A DNA stretch of 22,179 nt, taken from NCBI GenBank assembly GCA_945867875.1, contig CAMBJF010000019.1, positions 1 to 22,179 of the forward strand. The letters are read 5' to 3'. How positions within the stretch are numbered: the stretch's first letter is position 1; each line of letters opens with the position of its first letter. Below the pieces are notes generated by a model. It did not search any database, was not told the DNA's origin, and saw nothing but the letters and a program-made list of their open reading frames with translations. Below, one piece after another: positions 6,786-15,133 of the stretch. Origin of the DNA: an uncultured Ruminococcus sp. GTDB lineage: Bacteria > Bacillota > Clostridia > Oscillospirales > Ruminococcaceae. A program made the position numbers and the translations under genes.

Positions 6786-6794
6786 TGGTATAAT
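6786..6794 (+). promoter_or_regulatory. Candidate upstream promoter (extended -10) of the rimP operon
   Basis: TGGTATAAT is a perfect extended -10 placed 2 bases after the terminator T-run. No convincing -35 box is found 16-18 bases upstream, where the terminator hairpin lies. It may act as a -35-independent distal promoter. Confidence 0.45.
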
Positions 6795-6861
6795 GTACAT
6801 AATTGCAGTGAGGCGGGCGGTATTTTTTTACCTATTACCGACAAATATTTTGAAAAAGCCC

Positions 6862-6890
6862 TTGCAATTTGCGATGAAATATGCTATACT
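6862..6890 (+). promoter_or_regulatory. Main promoter of the rimP-gltX operon
   Basis: TTGCAA (6862-6867), 17 bases, then TATACT (6885-6890) preceded by TGC, an extended -10. Transcription should begin near 6897, leaving about 67 bases of leader before rimP. Confidence 0.75.
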
Positions 6891-6917
6891 TATTAAAGTA
6901 CACCAATAGTTTGAGGC

Positions 6918-6950
6918 AAAGATCGGAGCAATCCGGTCTTTCTTGTTTGA
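6918..6950 (+). promoter_or_regulatory. rimP leader hairpin, candidate NusA-sensitive attenuator
   Basis: AAAGATCGG (6918-6926) pairs with CCGGTCTTT (6933-6941) over 9 bp, including one U-G pair, around the loop AGCAAT. An interrupted U-rich tail runs to 6948, directly before the GGAGG of rimP. The hairpin lies wholly inside the leader. A moderate stem with a broken U-tract is the kind of terminator that depends on NusA, and nusA is the second gene of this operon. It could alternatively protect the mRNA 5' end or affect rimP initiation. Confidence 0.5.
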
Positions 6951-6963
6951 TGGAGGTATGTTT

Positions 6964-7482
6964 ATGGCAGTTAAAAAGGGAGGCAAGGGCGGAAACACGG
7001 TAGCAGCTGTGTATGATATCGCAAAGCCCATTGCCGACAGTCTCGGACTTACTATCTGGGACATCACCTATGACAAGGAGGGAGCACTCAGATATCTCAG
7101 GGTCCTTATTGAAAAAGAAGACGGATTCATTGATATGGACGACTGTGAGGCTATGACGAGACCTCTTTCTGCCGCTCTTGACGAGAAAGACCCGATAGAT
7201 GAGCAGTATATGCTTGAAGTCGGTTCACCGGGTCTCGGAAGAGAGCTTAAAAGGCAGGAACACTTTGAACGCTTTCTCGAATGTCCGCTGCGCATAAGAT
7301 ATATCCGTGAAAAAGACGGTGTAAAGGAATTTATCGCCGTGCTGACTGCGTATAATAAGGAAAGCGGCAGCATTACTGTGGAAACGGAGCGGGGCACTGA
7401 GGAGATTGTGCTTTCCGACACCGCTTTTGTAAAGCTCTATGACGATGAAGAGCTTCCCGAAGAATTTCTGAACGACGAATAA
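6964..7482 (+). CDS. rimP: Ribosome maturation factor RimP
   Basis: A 172-residue cytoplasmic protein needed for 30S subunit maturation. It binds the assembling small subunit near S12. The N-terminal alpha/beta domain (to about residue 85) carries the family pattern LRVLIEKEDGFIDMDDCE and EVGSPGLGREL, followed by an SH3-like C-terminal domain ending in an acidic tail. The ATG at 6964 fits GGAGG (6952-6956) with 7 bases between them; in-frame ATGs at 6943 and 6958 lie ahead of or too near this site. The length is typical. It is the first gene of the operon, followed by nusA, which is the usual bacterial order. Confidence 0.95.
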   Translation: MAVKKGGKGGNTVAAVYDIAKPIADSLGLTIWDITYDKEGALRYLRVLIEKEDGFIDMDDCEAMTRPLSAALDEKDPIDEQYMLEVGSPGLGRELKRQEHFERFLECPLRIRYIREKDGVKEFIAVLTAYNKESGSITVETERGTEEIVLSDTAFVKLYDDEELPEEFLNDE

Positions 7483-7516
7483 CTTATAATATAATTTCAG
7501 GAGGAATAACAGAAAA

Positions 7517-8560
7517 ATGAATAAGGAATTTTTTGATGCACTGGAATGTCTTGCCAATGAAAACAACATTCCCCTCGACGCACTTGTTGAGAAGATAGAG
7601 CAGGGTATTTTAAAGGCTGTGAGAAAAGAATATCCCGACTGCGATGACTTTCTCGTTGATATCGACCCGGCGCAGAACAAGTTTGATGTTTGTGTAATGA
7701 GAAATGTTGTTGATGATGAGCCTATCGACCTTAACGAGATAAACATTGAGGAAGCCCGCACTATTGTTCCCAACTGCGTATGCGGCGATGCTGTTCCCTA
7801 CAAGCTCGATACCGCAAAGTTCGGAAGAGTTGCTGCTCAGTATGCAAAGCAGTCCATCAGACACGATGTAAAGGAATTTGAAAAGGAAAAGATAATCGCT
7901 CAGTACAAGGACAAGGTACACGAGATAATTTCCGCCACTGTTCAGAAGGTAGAGCCTGCTACGGGAAATGCGGTTCTTCTCGTTGACAAGAACGAGATAT
8001 ATCTTTACAAGAATGAGCAGATCCCCGGTGAAGTTCTCACTGAGGGCGATATCGTCAAAATTTACGTAGTCGGAATCATAAACCCCGACAGAAAGCCTTC
8101 CGTTAAGATATCCCGTACTCATAAGGACCTCGTAAAGAGACTTTTTGAGCTTGAAATTCCCGAGATATATGACGGCATTGTTGAGATAAAGTCTATTGCA
8201 AGAGAAGCAGGTTCACGTACAAAAATAGCTGTTTGCTCCAAGGACCCCAATGTTGACTGCGTAGGTGCCTGCATCGGTCCCAGACGTTCAAGAATCAGCA
8301 AGATCGTTGAGGAACTGGGCGGCGAAAAGATAGACATTATCGTTTATGACGAAGACCCTGCCGTATTTATCGCAAAGGCTCTTGCGCCCGCTGATGTTGT
8401 AAGAGTTGACATTGCTGAGGACGAAGAGAAGATGTGCACCGTTATCGTGCCCAACAATCAGCTTTCCCTCGCTATCGGAAACAAGGGTCAGAATGCCAAG
8501 CTTGCAGCCCGTCTTACAGGCTACAAGATAGACATAAAGCCTGAAAATCCTGTGGAGTGA
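7517..8560 (+). CDS. nusA: Transcription termination/antitermination factor NusA
   Basis: A 347-residue RNA polymerase-binding factor that controls pausing, intrinsic termination and antitermination. The order of domains is an N-terminal polymerase-binding domain (1 to about 125), an S1 domain (about 135-200), KH1 (with GPRRSR at 254-259) and KH2 (GNKGQNAKLAARL from 321). There are no C-terminal acidic repeats, as is normal for Firmicutes. AGGAGG (7499-7504) lies 12 bases before the ATG. The following gene, ylxR, starts 47 bases downstream. NusA may regulate its own operon through the leader hairpin upstream of rimP. Confidence 0.97.
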   Translation: MNKEFFDALECLANENNIPLDALVEKIEQGILKAVRKEYPDCDDFLVDIDPAQNKFDVCVMRNVVDDEPIDLNEINIEEARTIVPNCVCGDAVPYKLDTAKFGRVAAQYAKQSIRHDVKEFEKEKIIAQYKDKVHEIISATVQKVEPATGNAVLLVDKNEIYLYKNEQIPGEVLTEGDIVKIYVVGIINPDRKPSVKISRTHKDLVKRLFELEIPEIYDGIVEIKSIAREAGSRTKIAVCSKDPNVDCVGACIGPRRSRISKIVEELGGEKIDIIVYDEDPAVFIAKALAPADVVRVDIAEDEEKMCTVIVPNNQLSLAIGNKGQNAKLAARLTGYKIDIKPENPVE

Positions 8561-8607
8561 TCCGCATTGAAATATAAAGTACGTATTAAATCAAACGAGG
8601 TGATATT

Positions 8608-8880
8608 GTGGCAGGCGTGAAAAAGATACCTATGAGAATGTGTCTCGGCTGCGGTGAGATGAAGCCGAAAAAAGAGCTTATCCGTGCTGTGAAGTCTCCT
8701 GAGGGAGAGATATCTCTTGACCTTACGGGAAAAAAATCAGGCAGGGGAGCATACATTTGCAGGGACATAAACTGCCTGAAGCTTGCAAGAAAGGCAAAAC
8801 GCTTTGAGAAAAGCTTTGAATGCCGCATATCAGACGAAGTTTACGACACGATGGAGAGAGAGCTGAATGAACGGCAGTAA
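8608..8880 (+). CDS. ylxR: YlxR/RnpM RNA-binding protein
   Basis: A 90-residue YlxR-family (DUF448) protein. In Bacillus the family member is called RnpM and has been linked to RNase P control. Family hallmarks are RMCLGCGEMKPKKELIR (residues about 10-27, with the CxxC pair) and GRGAYIC (46-52), followed by a lysine-rich helix. The start is GTG at 8608 with ACGAGGTGA just upstream. Its end overlaps the start of ylxQ by 14 bases, which indicates translational coupling. It lies in the conserved slot between nusA and infB. Confidence 0.93.
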   Translation: MAGVKKIPMRMCLGCGEMKPKKELIRAVKSPEGEISLDLTGKKSGRGAYICRDINCLKLARKAKRFEKSFECRISDEVYDTMERELNERQ

Positions 8881-9178
8881 CGAAAAGATATTCAACCTGC
8901 TTACCATATGCAGAAAGGCAGGAAGAATAACTATGGGCTTTGACTCGGTAAAGGAATCCATTCAGACGGGCAAAGCAAAGGCTGTTTTTCTTGCATCGGA
9001 TATTTCCCCAAAGACGGAAAAAGAAGTTAGATTTTTCGCCGACAAAGGTTCGGTCGCAGTTGATACACTGCCCTGCACCATTTCCGATATCGAGTTCGGA
9101 ACTGGCAGAAAAGCGGGTGTCATCGGAATATGCGATGAGGGCTTTGCAAAAAAGCTCAGCGGACTTTTAAGGCAGTAA
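8867..9178 (+). CDS. ylxQ: L7Ae-family kink-turn RNA-binding protein YlxQ
   Basis: A 103-residue protein of the ribosomal L7Ae/L30e/S12e/Gadd45 fold, which binds kink-turn RNA motifs. Characteristic parts are the N-terminal LTICRKAGRITMGFDSV, the AVFLASDIS strand and a central DTLPCT segment. It overlaps ylxR by 14 bases. The exact partner RNA in bacteria is not settled. The kink-turn of the T-box leader in this window is one possible ligand type, although direct evidence here is lacking. Confidence 0.93.
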   Translation: MNGSNEKIFNLLTICRKAGRITMGFDSVKESIQTGKAKAVFLASDISPKTEKEVRFFADKGSVAVDTLPCTISDIEFGTGRKAGVIGICDEGFAKKLSGLLRQ

Positions 9179-9205
9179 CGTAATATTAGGAGGGTCTTAT
9201 AGCCT

Positions 9206-11851
9206 ATGAGTACAAAACAGACACAGACAAAGAATAAAATAAATGATGTTGCAAAGGACCTCGGTATCTCGGGACAGGAGCTTGCTGAATTTGTAAGCAC
9301 CAAGTTCGGAACACCCAGAAAGCCTTCCGCAAGCGTGACACAGGACGAGCTGAACATTATCCTCGAACATTATTCTCAGAATAATCAGGTGGACAGCTTC
9401 GATCCTTACTATGCTTCAAGAAACAATAAGCCTGCACCCAAGCCTGCTTCCGAAAAGCCTGCGGCTGAGAAGAAGCCTGCCGCTAAGAAGGAGACAAAGC
9501 AGGCACCTAAGGCTGATGCTCCCGCAAAGGCAGCTCAGAAGCCTGCTGAAAAGGCTCCCGCAGTCGAGAAAGCACCTGCAAAGGAAGTCAAGAAGCCTGA
9601 GCCTCAGAAAAATGAAGCTCCCAAGGCTGCTGCACCAAAGGCTGAAAACAAGCCACAGCAGAATGCTCCTGTACGCAAGGACACTCAGAAATCCGCTGTT
9701 GAAAAGTTTGAGAGCCAGATACAGAAAACCAATGAGCAGAAGAAAAATCAGGCTGCAAAGGCATCTGAGAAGAAGCCTGAGAACAAGCCTGCTGACAATA
9801 ACAAGTCCACAAAGACCAAGCTTGACGGCAATTTCTCTGCCGAGAGCGTAAAGGTCGAGCAGAAGATGCGTACTGTCGATACAAGAGGAAGCTATGTTGA
9901 TATCGACAAGTATAACGAAAAGTATGAAAATATCGCTCCGTTAAATGGCGGCGGAAACGGCAGACACGGCAAGGATAACTTCTCCAAGAAGCAGAAGCTT
10001 ACCCAGAAGTCCGCTCAGAGAAACAAGCAGCAGTATTCAAGCAAGAAAGAGACTGAGGCAGAAAAGCTCCGCAGACTTGAACTTGAGCGTGCAAGAAAGC
10101 AGCAGCTCAAGGTCCTTATTCCCGATGAGATCGTTGTTTCCGAGCTTGCTTCCCGTCTTAAGGTCACAGCTACCGAGGTCATCAAGAAACTTATGGGTCT
10201 CGGCGAGATGTGCACTATCAATCAGGTAATTGACTTCGATACCGCTTCTCTCGTTGCTGAAGAACTTGGTGCAAAGGTCGAGAAGGAAGTTATCGTTACT
10301 ATCGAGGAAAGGCTTATTGATGACAGCGACGATGACGGCGAGGGCGTTGAGAGAGCTCCCGTAGTTGTTGTTATGGGTCACGTTGACCACGGTAAAACAT
10401 CTCTCCTCGACAGAATAAGAAATTCAAATGTTACCGCTTCCGAGGCAGGAGGAATCACTCAGCACATCGGTGCGTACCGTGTAAACTGCAAGGGCAAGGA
10501 GATAACATTCCTTGATACCCCCGGTCACGAAGCATTCACATCAATGCGTGCAAGAGGTGCGTCCGTTACGGATATCGCTATCCTCGTTGTTGCTGCCGAT
10601 GACGGAATTATGCCCCAGACTGTTGAGGCTATCAACCACGCAAAGGCTGCGGGTGTAAGCATTATCGTTGCCATTAACAAGATGGATAAGGAGGGTGCAA
10701 ATCCTCAGAACGTAATGCAGCAGCTCACCGAACACAACCTCGTTGTTGAGGAATGGGGCGGCGATGTTATCTGCGTTCCCGTTTCCGCAAAGACTGGTAT
10801 GGGTATTGACGATCTTCTCGAAAATATCCTTCTCGTTGCGGAAGTTGCAGAGCTTAAGGCTAATCCCAACAGACTTGCAAAGGGTACTGTTATCGAAGCA
10901 CGTCTTGATAAGGGAAGAGGTCCTATTGCGACTGTATTGGTTCAGAACGGTACTCTCCATACAGGCGATATCATTATCGCAGGCACTGCTGTGGGACGTG
11001 TAAGAGTTATGACAAATGATAAGGGCGTTGTTGTTCACGAGGCAGGTCCTTCCTACCCTGTTGAGATAACAGGTCTTGCAGAAGTTCCCTCCGCAGGTGA
11101 TATCTTCAACGCAGTTGAGGACGAAAGACTTGCAAGAGAGCTTGTTGAGCAGCGTAAGCACGAAGCTAAGCAGGAGCAGTTCAAGCAGTATCAGAAGGTA
11201 ACACTTGACAACCTGTTCAGCCAGATCGAGCAGGGCGAGATCAAGGAGCTTCCCATCATCGTCAAGGCTGACGTTCAGGGCTCTGTTGAGGCTGTAAAGC
11301 AGTCTCTTGAAAAGCTCTCCAACGATGAAGTGCGCATCAGGGTTATCCACGGTGCTGTTGGTGCAGTCTCCGAGGGTGACGTTATGCTGGCGAGTGCTTC
11401 AAACGCTATCATAGTAGGCTTCAATGTTCGTCCCGACCCTGTTGCTGCCGACAATGCAGAGCGTGACGGCGTTGATATCCGTCTTTACCGTATCATTTAT
11501 GATGCTATTGAAGAGATATCTACAGCTATGAAGGGTATGCTCGCTCCCAAGTTCAGAGAGATCGCTATGGGACGTATCGAGGTTCGTCAGGTCTACAAGA
11601 TATCCAGCGTTGGTCTTGTTGCGGGTTCCTATGTTCTCAGCGGCAAGGTAACAAGAGCGTGCCAGATAAGAGTTGTTCGTGACGGTATTGTTATTGCCGA
11701 GGATAAGATGTCCAGCCTTAAGCGTTTCAAGGACGACGTTAAGGAAGTTGCCGAGGGCTACGAGTGCGGTATCACACTTGAAAAGTTCAATGATATCAAG
11801 GAAGGCGATATTTTCGAGGCATTCATTATTGAAGAGTATCGTCCTGAATGA
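9206..11851 (+). CDS. infB: Translation initiation factor IF-2
   Basis: An 881-residue GTPase that brings fMet-tRNA to the 30S subunit and promotes 50S joining. The N terminus has a small IF2-N fold (about 8-58). A Lys/Ala/Pro-rich disordered linker follows (about 70-215), then a less repetitive island at 221-244, a second IF2-N domain (about 300-355) and the G domain. G-domain motifs are GHVDHGKT (391-398), DTPGHEAF, NKMD (491-494) and SAK. Domains II, III and the fMet-tRNA-binding C2 domain complete the protein. AGGAGG lies 12 bases before the ATG. The stop is followed 35 bases later by rbfA. The linker is long, which accounts for the length being greater than in Bacillus. Confidence 0.98.
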   Translation: MSTKQTQTKNKINDVAKDLGISGQELAEFVSTKFGTPRKPSASVTQDELNIILEHYSQNNQVDSFDPYYASRNNKPAPKPASEKPAAEKKPAAKKETKQAPKADAPAKAAQKPAEKAPAVEKAPAKEVKKPEPQKNEAPKAAAPKAENKPQQNAPVRKDTQKSAVEKFESQIQKTNEQKKNQAAKASEKKPENKPADNNKSTKTKLDGNFSAESVKVEQKMRTVDTRGSYVDIDKYNEKYENIAPLNGGGNGRHGKDNFSKKQKLTQKSAQRNKQQYSSKKETEAEKLRRLELERARKQQLKVLIPDEIVVSELASRLKVTATEVIKKLMGLGEMCTINQVIDFDTASLVAEELGAKVEKEVIVTIEERLIDDSDDDGEGVERAPVVVVMGHVDHGKTSLLDRIRNSNVTASEAGGITQHIGAYRVNCKGKEITFLDTPGHEAFTSMRARGASVTDIAILVVAADDGIMPQTVEAINHAKAAGVSIIVAINKMDKEGANPQNVMQQLTEHNLVVEEWGGDVICVPVSAKTGMGIDDLLENILLVAEVAELKANPNRLAKGTVIEARLDKGRGPIATVLVQNGTLHTGDIIIAGTAVGRVRVMTNDKGVVVHEAGPSYPVEITGLAEVPSAGDIFNAVEDERLARELVEQRKHEAKQEQFKQYQKVTLDNLFSQIEQGEIKELPIIVKADVQGSVEAVKQSLEKLSNDEVRIRVIHGAVGAVSEGDVMLASASNAIIVGFNVRPDPVAADNAERDGVDIRLYRIIYDAIEEISTAMKGMLAPKFREIAMGRIEVRQVYKISSVGLVAGSYVLSGKVTRACQIRVVRDGIVIAEDKMSSLKRFKDDVKEVAEGYECGITLEKFNDIKEGDIFEAFIIEEYRPE

Positions 11852-11886
11852 TATAAATTAAAATTATAATGAAAGGCGGTATGTAT

Positions 11887-12270
11887 ATGCCTAATTTTAA
11901 AAACGCAAGATTATCCGAGGATATCAAAAGAGAAATTTCGGGTCTTATCCGTGAACGCATCAAGGACCCGAGAGTAAAATTCGGTCTTGTTTCGGTAGTA
12001 CGCACCGAGCTTTCAGGGGATAATTCCCATTGCAAGGTGTATATTTCCCACCTTGACGGTATGGACGCTTCCAAAAATGCCGTTAAGGGTCTCGAAAGCG
12101 CTTCATGGATGATCAGGAGAGAAATTTCCAACAAGCTTCATCTGAAAAAGTGCCCTGAGCTTAAGTTTATTGCCGATGATTCCATTGAGCATTCCGCTGA
12201 GATAGCAAAAATGCTGGAGGATATGGATATCTCCGATGACTCCGAAAATGGTGGCGGCGAAGAAGAATAA
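11887..12270 (+). CDS. rbfA: Ribosome-binding factor A
   Basis: A 127-residue KH-fold protein that binds the 5' part of 16S rRNA and assists late 30S maturation. Family features are ARLSEDIKREISGLIRERIKDPRV in part, the VVRTELSGD strand, and LKFIADDSIEHSAEI near the end. The C-terminal tail is strongly acidic (DDSENGGGEEE). The ATG at 11887 is chosen because AAAGGCGG (11872-11879) lies 7 bases upstream; ATGs at 11869 and 11881 are in frame but badly placed for this site. It sits between infB and nrnA, the standard position. Confidence 0.95.
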   Translation: MPNFKNARLSEDIKREISGLIRERIKDPRVKFGLVSVVRTELSGDNSHCKVYISHLDGMDASKNAVKGLESASWMIRREISNKLHLKKCPELKFIADDSIEHSAEIAKMLEDMDISDDSENGGGEEE

Positions 12271-12291
12271 AAAAGAGGAGAGGCGAGGAGT

Positions 12292-13272
12292 ATGAACGGA
12301 AAAGCTCAGAATATAAGCATTGCGGACGCAGCAGGCTTTCTGAAAGCAAATGATAATTATTATATCCTTACCCATTTAAGTCCCGACGGTGACGCTATGG
12401 GAAGCGGTTTCGGACTTTGCTTTGCTCTGCGTGCAATGGGCAAGAAAGCAAATGTTCTCTGCTCCGACCCTTTTCCTAAGCGGTATGAATTTCTTTACGG
12501 AGACTATGCTCCGATGAAGTTCACTCCACAGACTATTGTTACCGTTGACCTTGCAGACACGACTCTTTTCGGAAGAGAGCTGCAGGTCTACGGTGATTAC
12601 GTTGACCTTGCCATAGACCACCACATTTCCAACACAAGGTATGCTTCAAAGCTGCTCCTTGACGGAAATGCTGCGGCTGCCTGCGAGGTCATATATCAGG
12701 TGCTCAAAGAGGGCGGTATGCCTATTGACAAGCACATTGCTTCCTGTCTTTACACGGGAATCGCAACGGATTCGGGCTGCTTCAAGTTTGAGAACACCAC
12801 GCCAAATACACATATCATAGCTGCGGAGCTGATGAAATACGGCTTCAACTTTGCAAGGATAAACAGGAACCTTTTCGATATCAAGAGCAAGGCAAGATTT
12901 ATGGTTGAGCAGTATGTTATCAACAATCTTGAAACTTATCTTGACAACAAGTGCGCAATGATCGCTGTTACCGCTGAAACTATCAAGGAAACTGGTCTTG
13001 CACAGGAGGAATTTGAGGGGCTTGCTTCTATCCCTATGCAGCTTGAAGGTGTTGAGGTGGGCGTTACCATAAAGGAAAAAGAGCCGAACAAATACAAGGT
13101 GTCGATGAGAAGTGCAGAGTCCGTGAATGTTTCGGACATCTGCGCAAAGCTTGGAGGCGGCGGACATATCAGAGCCGCAGGCTGCACTGTTGAGGGCGAC
13201 CTTTCACAGGTGAAGCTTAAGCTTCTGTCGGTAATTGCGCCTGCAATGGGGTTTGATCTATGGCTGTCGTAA
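12292..13272 (+). CDS. nrnA: Bifunctional oligoribonuclease / pAp phosphatase NrnA (DHH/DHHA1)
   Basis: A 326-residue cytoplasmic phosphoesterase. Homologues degrade 2-5 base RNA oligonucleotides, and many also dephosphorylate 3'-phosphoadenosine 5'-phosphate. DHH-domain metal ligands are visible: HLSPDGDA (28-35, Asp32 and Asp34), VDLAD (85-89) and DHH (109-111). The C-terminal DHHA1 domain has GGGGHIRAAG from residue 288. A purine-rich site (GAGGCGAGGAG) precedes the ATG. The last 13 bases overlap the start of truB, implying coupled translation. It is part of the rbfA-nrnA-truB order common in Gram-positives. Confidence 0.94.
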   Translation: MNGKAQNISIADAAGFLKANDNYYILTHLSPDGDAMGSGFGLCFALRAMGKKANVLCSDPFPKRYEFLYGDYAPMKFTPQTIVTVDLADTTLFGRELQVYGDYVDLAIDHHISNTRYASKLLLDGNAAAACEVIYQVLKEGGMPIDKHIASCLYTGIATDSGCFKFENTTPNTHIIAAELMKYGFNFARINRNLFDIKSKARFMVEQYVINNLETYLDNKCAMIAVTAETIKETGLAQEEFEGLASIPMQLEGVEVGVTIKEKEPNKYKVSMRSAESVNVSDICAKLGGGGHIRAAGCTVEGDLSQVKLKLLSVIAPAMGFDLWLS

Positions 13273-14171
13273 ATGAGCTTAACGGTATTATCTGTGTGAA
13301 CAAGCCTGCGGGATTTACCTCATTTGACGTTATCGCCAAAATGAGGGGAATCCTTAAAATGCGCCGTTTGGGTCACGGGGGAACTCTTGACCCTATGGCG
13401 ACAGGTGTTCTTCCTGTTTTTGCTGGAAGTGCCGCAAAAGCAAGCGAGATGCTGCCGGACCACGATAAGATATATGTGGCAGGCTTTAAGCTGGGCACAG
13501 TTACGGACACTCAGGACTGCACGGGCAAGGTGATTTCCGAAAGCGATAAGCCTGTGAGCCATGAGGAGCTTGATGCTGCGGCAGAGCACTTTAAGGGCGA
13601 TATTATGCAGATACCGCCTATGTACTCGGCTGTTTCCGTTAACGGAAAGAGGCTTTATGAGCTTGCAAGACAGGGCATGACTGTTGAAAGAAAGCCCAGA
13701 CCCATTACCGTTTATACCCTCGATATTCTCGAATATAATGAGGAAAAGCGTGAGGGAAAGATGAAAATTGCCTGCTCCAAGGGCACTTATATCCGCACAC
13801 TCATTAACGATATCGGCGAAGCTTTGGGCTGCGGCGGGATAATGACATCTCTTGAAAGGACAGCAGCGTGCGGTTTTTCAATATCCGACTGCGTTACTCT
13901 TGAACAGCTCCAGCATGAGGCTGACAGGGGAGGGGACTTTTCTTCCTTTGTTCTCCCTGTTGCCGAGGTTTTCGGGTATCTTCCAAAGGTGCATCTAAGT
14001 GCCGAACAGGAAAGAATGTACCGAAATGGCATTCGCCTTGATATCGACAGGGTGAAAACAGACGAGCCAAATTCGGAAAGATATGCGGTCTACGGCGTTT
14101 CCGAATTTATCGGAACGGCGGTAATTATGCCCGAAGAGAGACTTCTCAAGGTGGAAAAGAACTTTTTCTGA
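13260..14171 (+). CDS. truB: tRNA pseudouridine-55 synthase TruB
   Basis: A 303-residue enzyme that converts U55 of the T-loop of tRNAs to pseudouridine. The catalytic Asp44 lies in GHGGTLDPMATGVLP. Other family motifs are NGIICVNKPAGFTSFDV at the N terminus, PPMYSAVSVNGKRLYELAR, and CSKGTYIRTLINDIG. The C-terminal part (about 230-303) corresponds to a PUA-like extension. The ATG is embedded in the end of nrnA (13-base overlap). ribF starts 11 bases after the stop. Confidence 0.97.
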   Translation: MAVVNELNGIICVNKPAGFTSFDVIAKMRGILKMRRLGHGGTLDPMATGVLPVFAGSAAKASEMLPDHDKIYVAGFKLGTVTDTQDCTGKVISESDKPVSHEELDAAAEHFKGDIMQIPPMYSAVSVNGKRLYELARQGMTVERKPRPITVYTLDILEYNEEKREGKMKIACSKGTYIRTLINDIGEALGCGGIMTSLERTAACGFSISDCVTLEQLQHEADRGGDFSSFVLPVAEVFGYLPKVHLSAEQERMYRNGIRLDIDRVKTDEPNSERYAVYGVSEFIGTAVIMPEERLLKVEKNFF

Positions 14172-14182
14172 GGTGAAAATTC

Positions 14183-15106
14183 TTGATTATTTTGTCAGGT
14201 GACAATAAAATAAGCGGCAGTGAGACGGCTGTGGCGCTTGGCATTTTTGACGGTGTTCACAGGGGTCACAGGGCGGTCATTGACAAGGCTGCTGTGGAAG
14301 CTTCGGAAAACGGTCTGTCTCCCGCAGTCTGCACCTTTAAAACAAGCACCATAAGCACCAAGGGAAGCGCTTACCGCCCTATCTACAGCGATGAGACAAA
14401 GCTTGTTCTGCTGGAAAAAGAGGGGATAGAATATGTTTTCATTCCCGACTTTGCCGATGTTAAGGATATGAGCCCCGAAGAATTTGTGAAAGACATTCTC
14501 TGCGGGATTCTAAATGCCCGCATCGTTGTCTGCGGCAGGGATTTCCGTTTCGGCAAAAATGCAGCCTGCTCTGCGGAGGGTCTTGGGGAAATGTGCGGCA
14601 GACTTGGAATGACGCTGTGTGTGGTCGATGATGTCACCGAAAACGGTGTCAGGATATGCTCGGCGGACATAAGGCGTCATATTTCCGAGGGAAATATACG
14701 TGAAGCCAATATCCTGTTGGGTCACGATTATGCTGTTGCGGGAAAAGTCATTCACGGCAGACAGCTTGGAAGAAAGATGAATTTCCCTACAGCAAATCAG
14801 CTTATGCCCGAGGGGAATGTTATGCCGAAATTCGGCGTTTATGCGTCCTATGCGGAGCTTGACGGAAAGGTTTACAGGGGCATTACCAATATCGGCGTAA
14901 AACCCACTGTTGAAAGCTCCGGTGTTCCGCTTGCAGAGACTCATTTCCCGAAATATTCGGGAAACCTTTACGGAAAAGATATAGTTGTGAGACTTTCCGA
15001 TTTTATCCGTCCCGAAAAGCGCTTCAATAATACCGATGAGCTTCGTGCTCAGATAAATAATGATGTAAATAAGGTTATGACAGCAGAAATGCTGCCGGAA
15101 CTGTAA
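14183..15106 (+). CDS. ribF: Bifunctional riboflavin kinase / FAD synthetase RibF
   Basis: A 307-residue enzyme that phosphorylates riboflavin to FMN and adenylates FMN to FAD. The N-terminal FAD synthetase domain carries GIFDGVHRGH (20-29) and CGRDFRFG (116-123). The C-terminal flavokinase domain starts near 185 with HGRQLGRKMNFPTAN (190-204), the ATP/riboflavin-binding motif. The start is TTG, with AGGTGA (14171-14176) upstream overlapping the truB stop. No FMN riboswitch is seen, so its expression probably follows the operon. Confidence 0.96.
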   Translation: MIILSGDNKISGSETAVALGIFDGVHRGHRAVIDKAAVEASENGLSPAVCTFKTSTISTKGSAYRPIYSDETKLVLLEKEGIEYVFIPDFADVKDMSPEEFVKDILCGILNARIVVCGRDFRFGKNAACSAEGLGEMCGRLGMTLCVVDDVTENGVRICSADIRRHISEGNIREANILLGHDYAVAGKVIHGRQLGRKMNFPTANQLMPEGNVMPKFGVYASYAELDGKVYRGITNIGVKPTVESSGVPLAETHFPKYSGNLYGKDIVVRLSDFIRPEKRFNNTDELRAQINNDVNKVMTAEMLPEL

Positions 15107-15133
15107 TATAAATTGAAAGGATCTTGTTTGAAA

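Noticed and set aside
6818..6840. CGGTA/TACCG inverted repeat with a T-run between promoters upstream of rimP
   Set aside because: The T-run is in the loop, not after the stem, and the arms are 5 bp. It does not form a terminator or a convincing operator.
10541..11350. Minus-strand open frame (269 codons) opposite infB
   Set aside because: It lies within the conserved G and following domains of IF-2 and has no start signals. It is a by-product of codon use.
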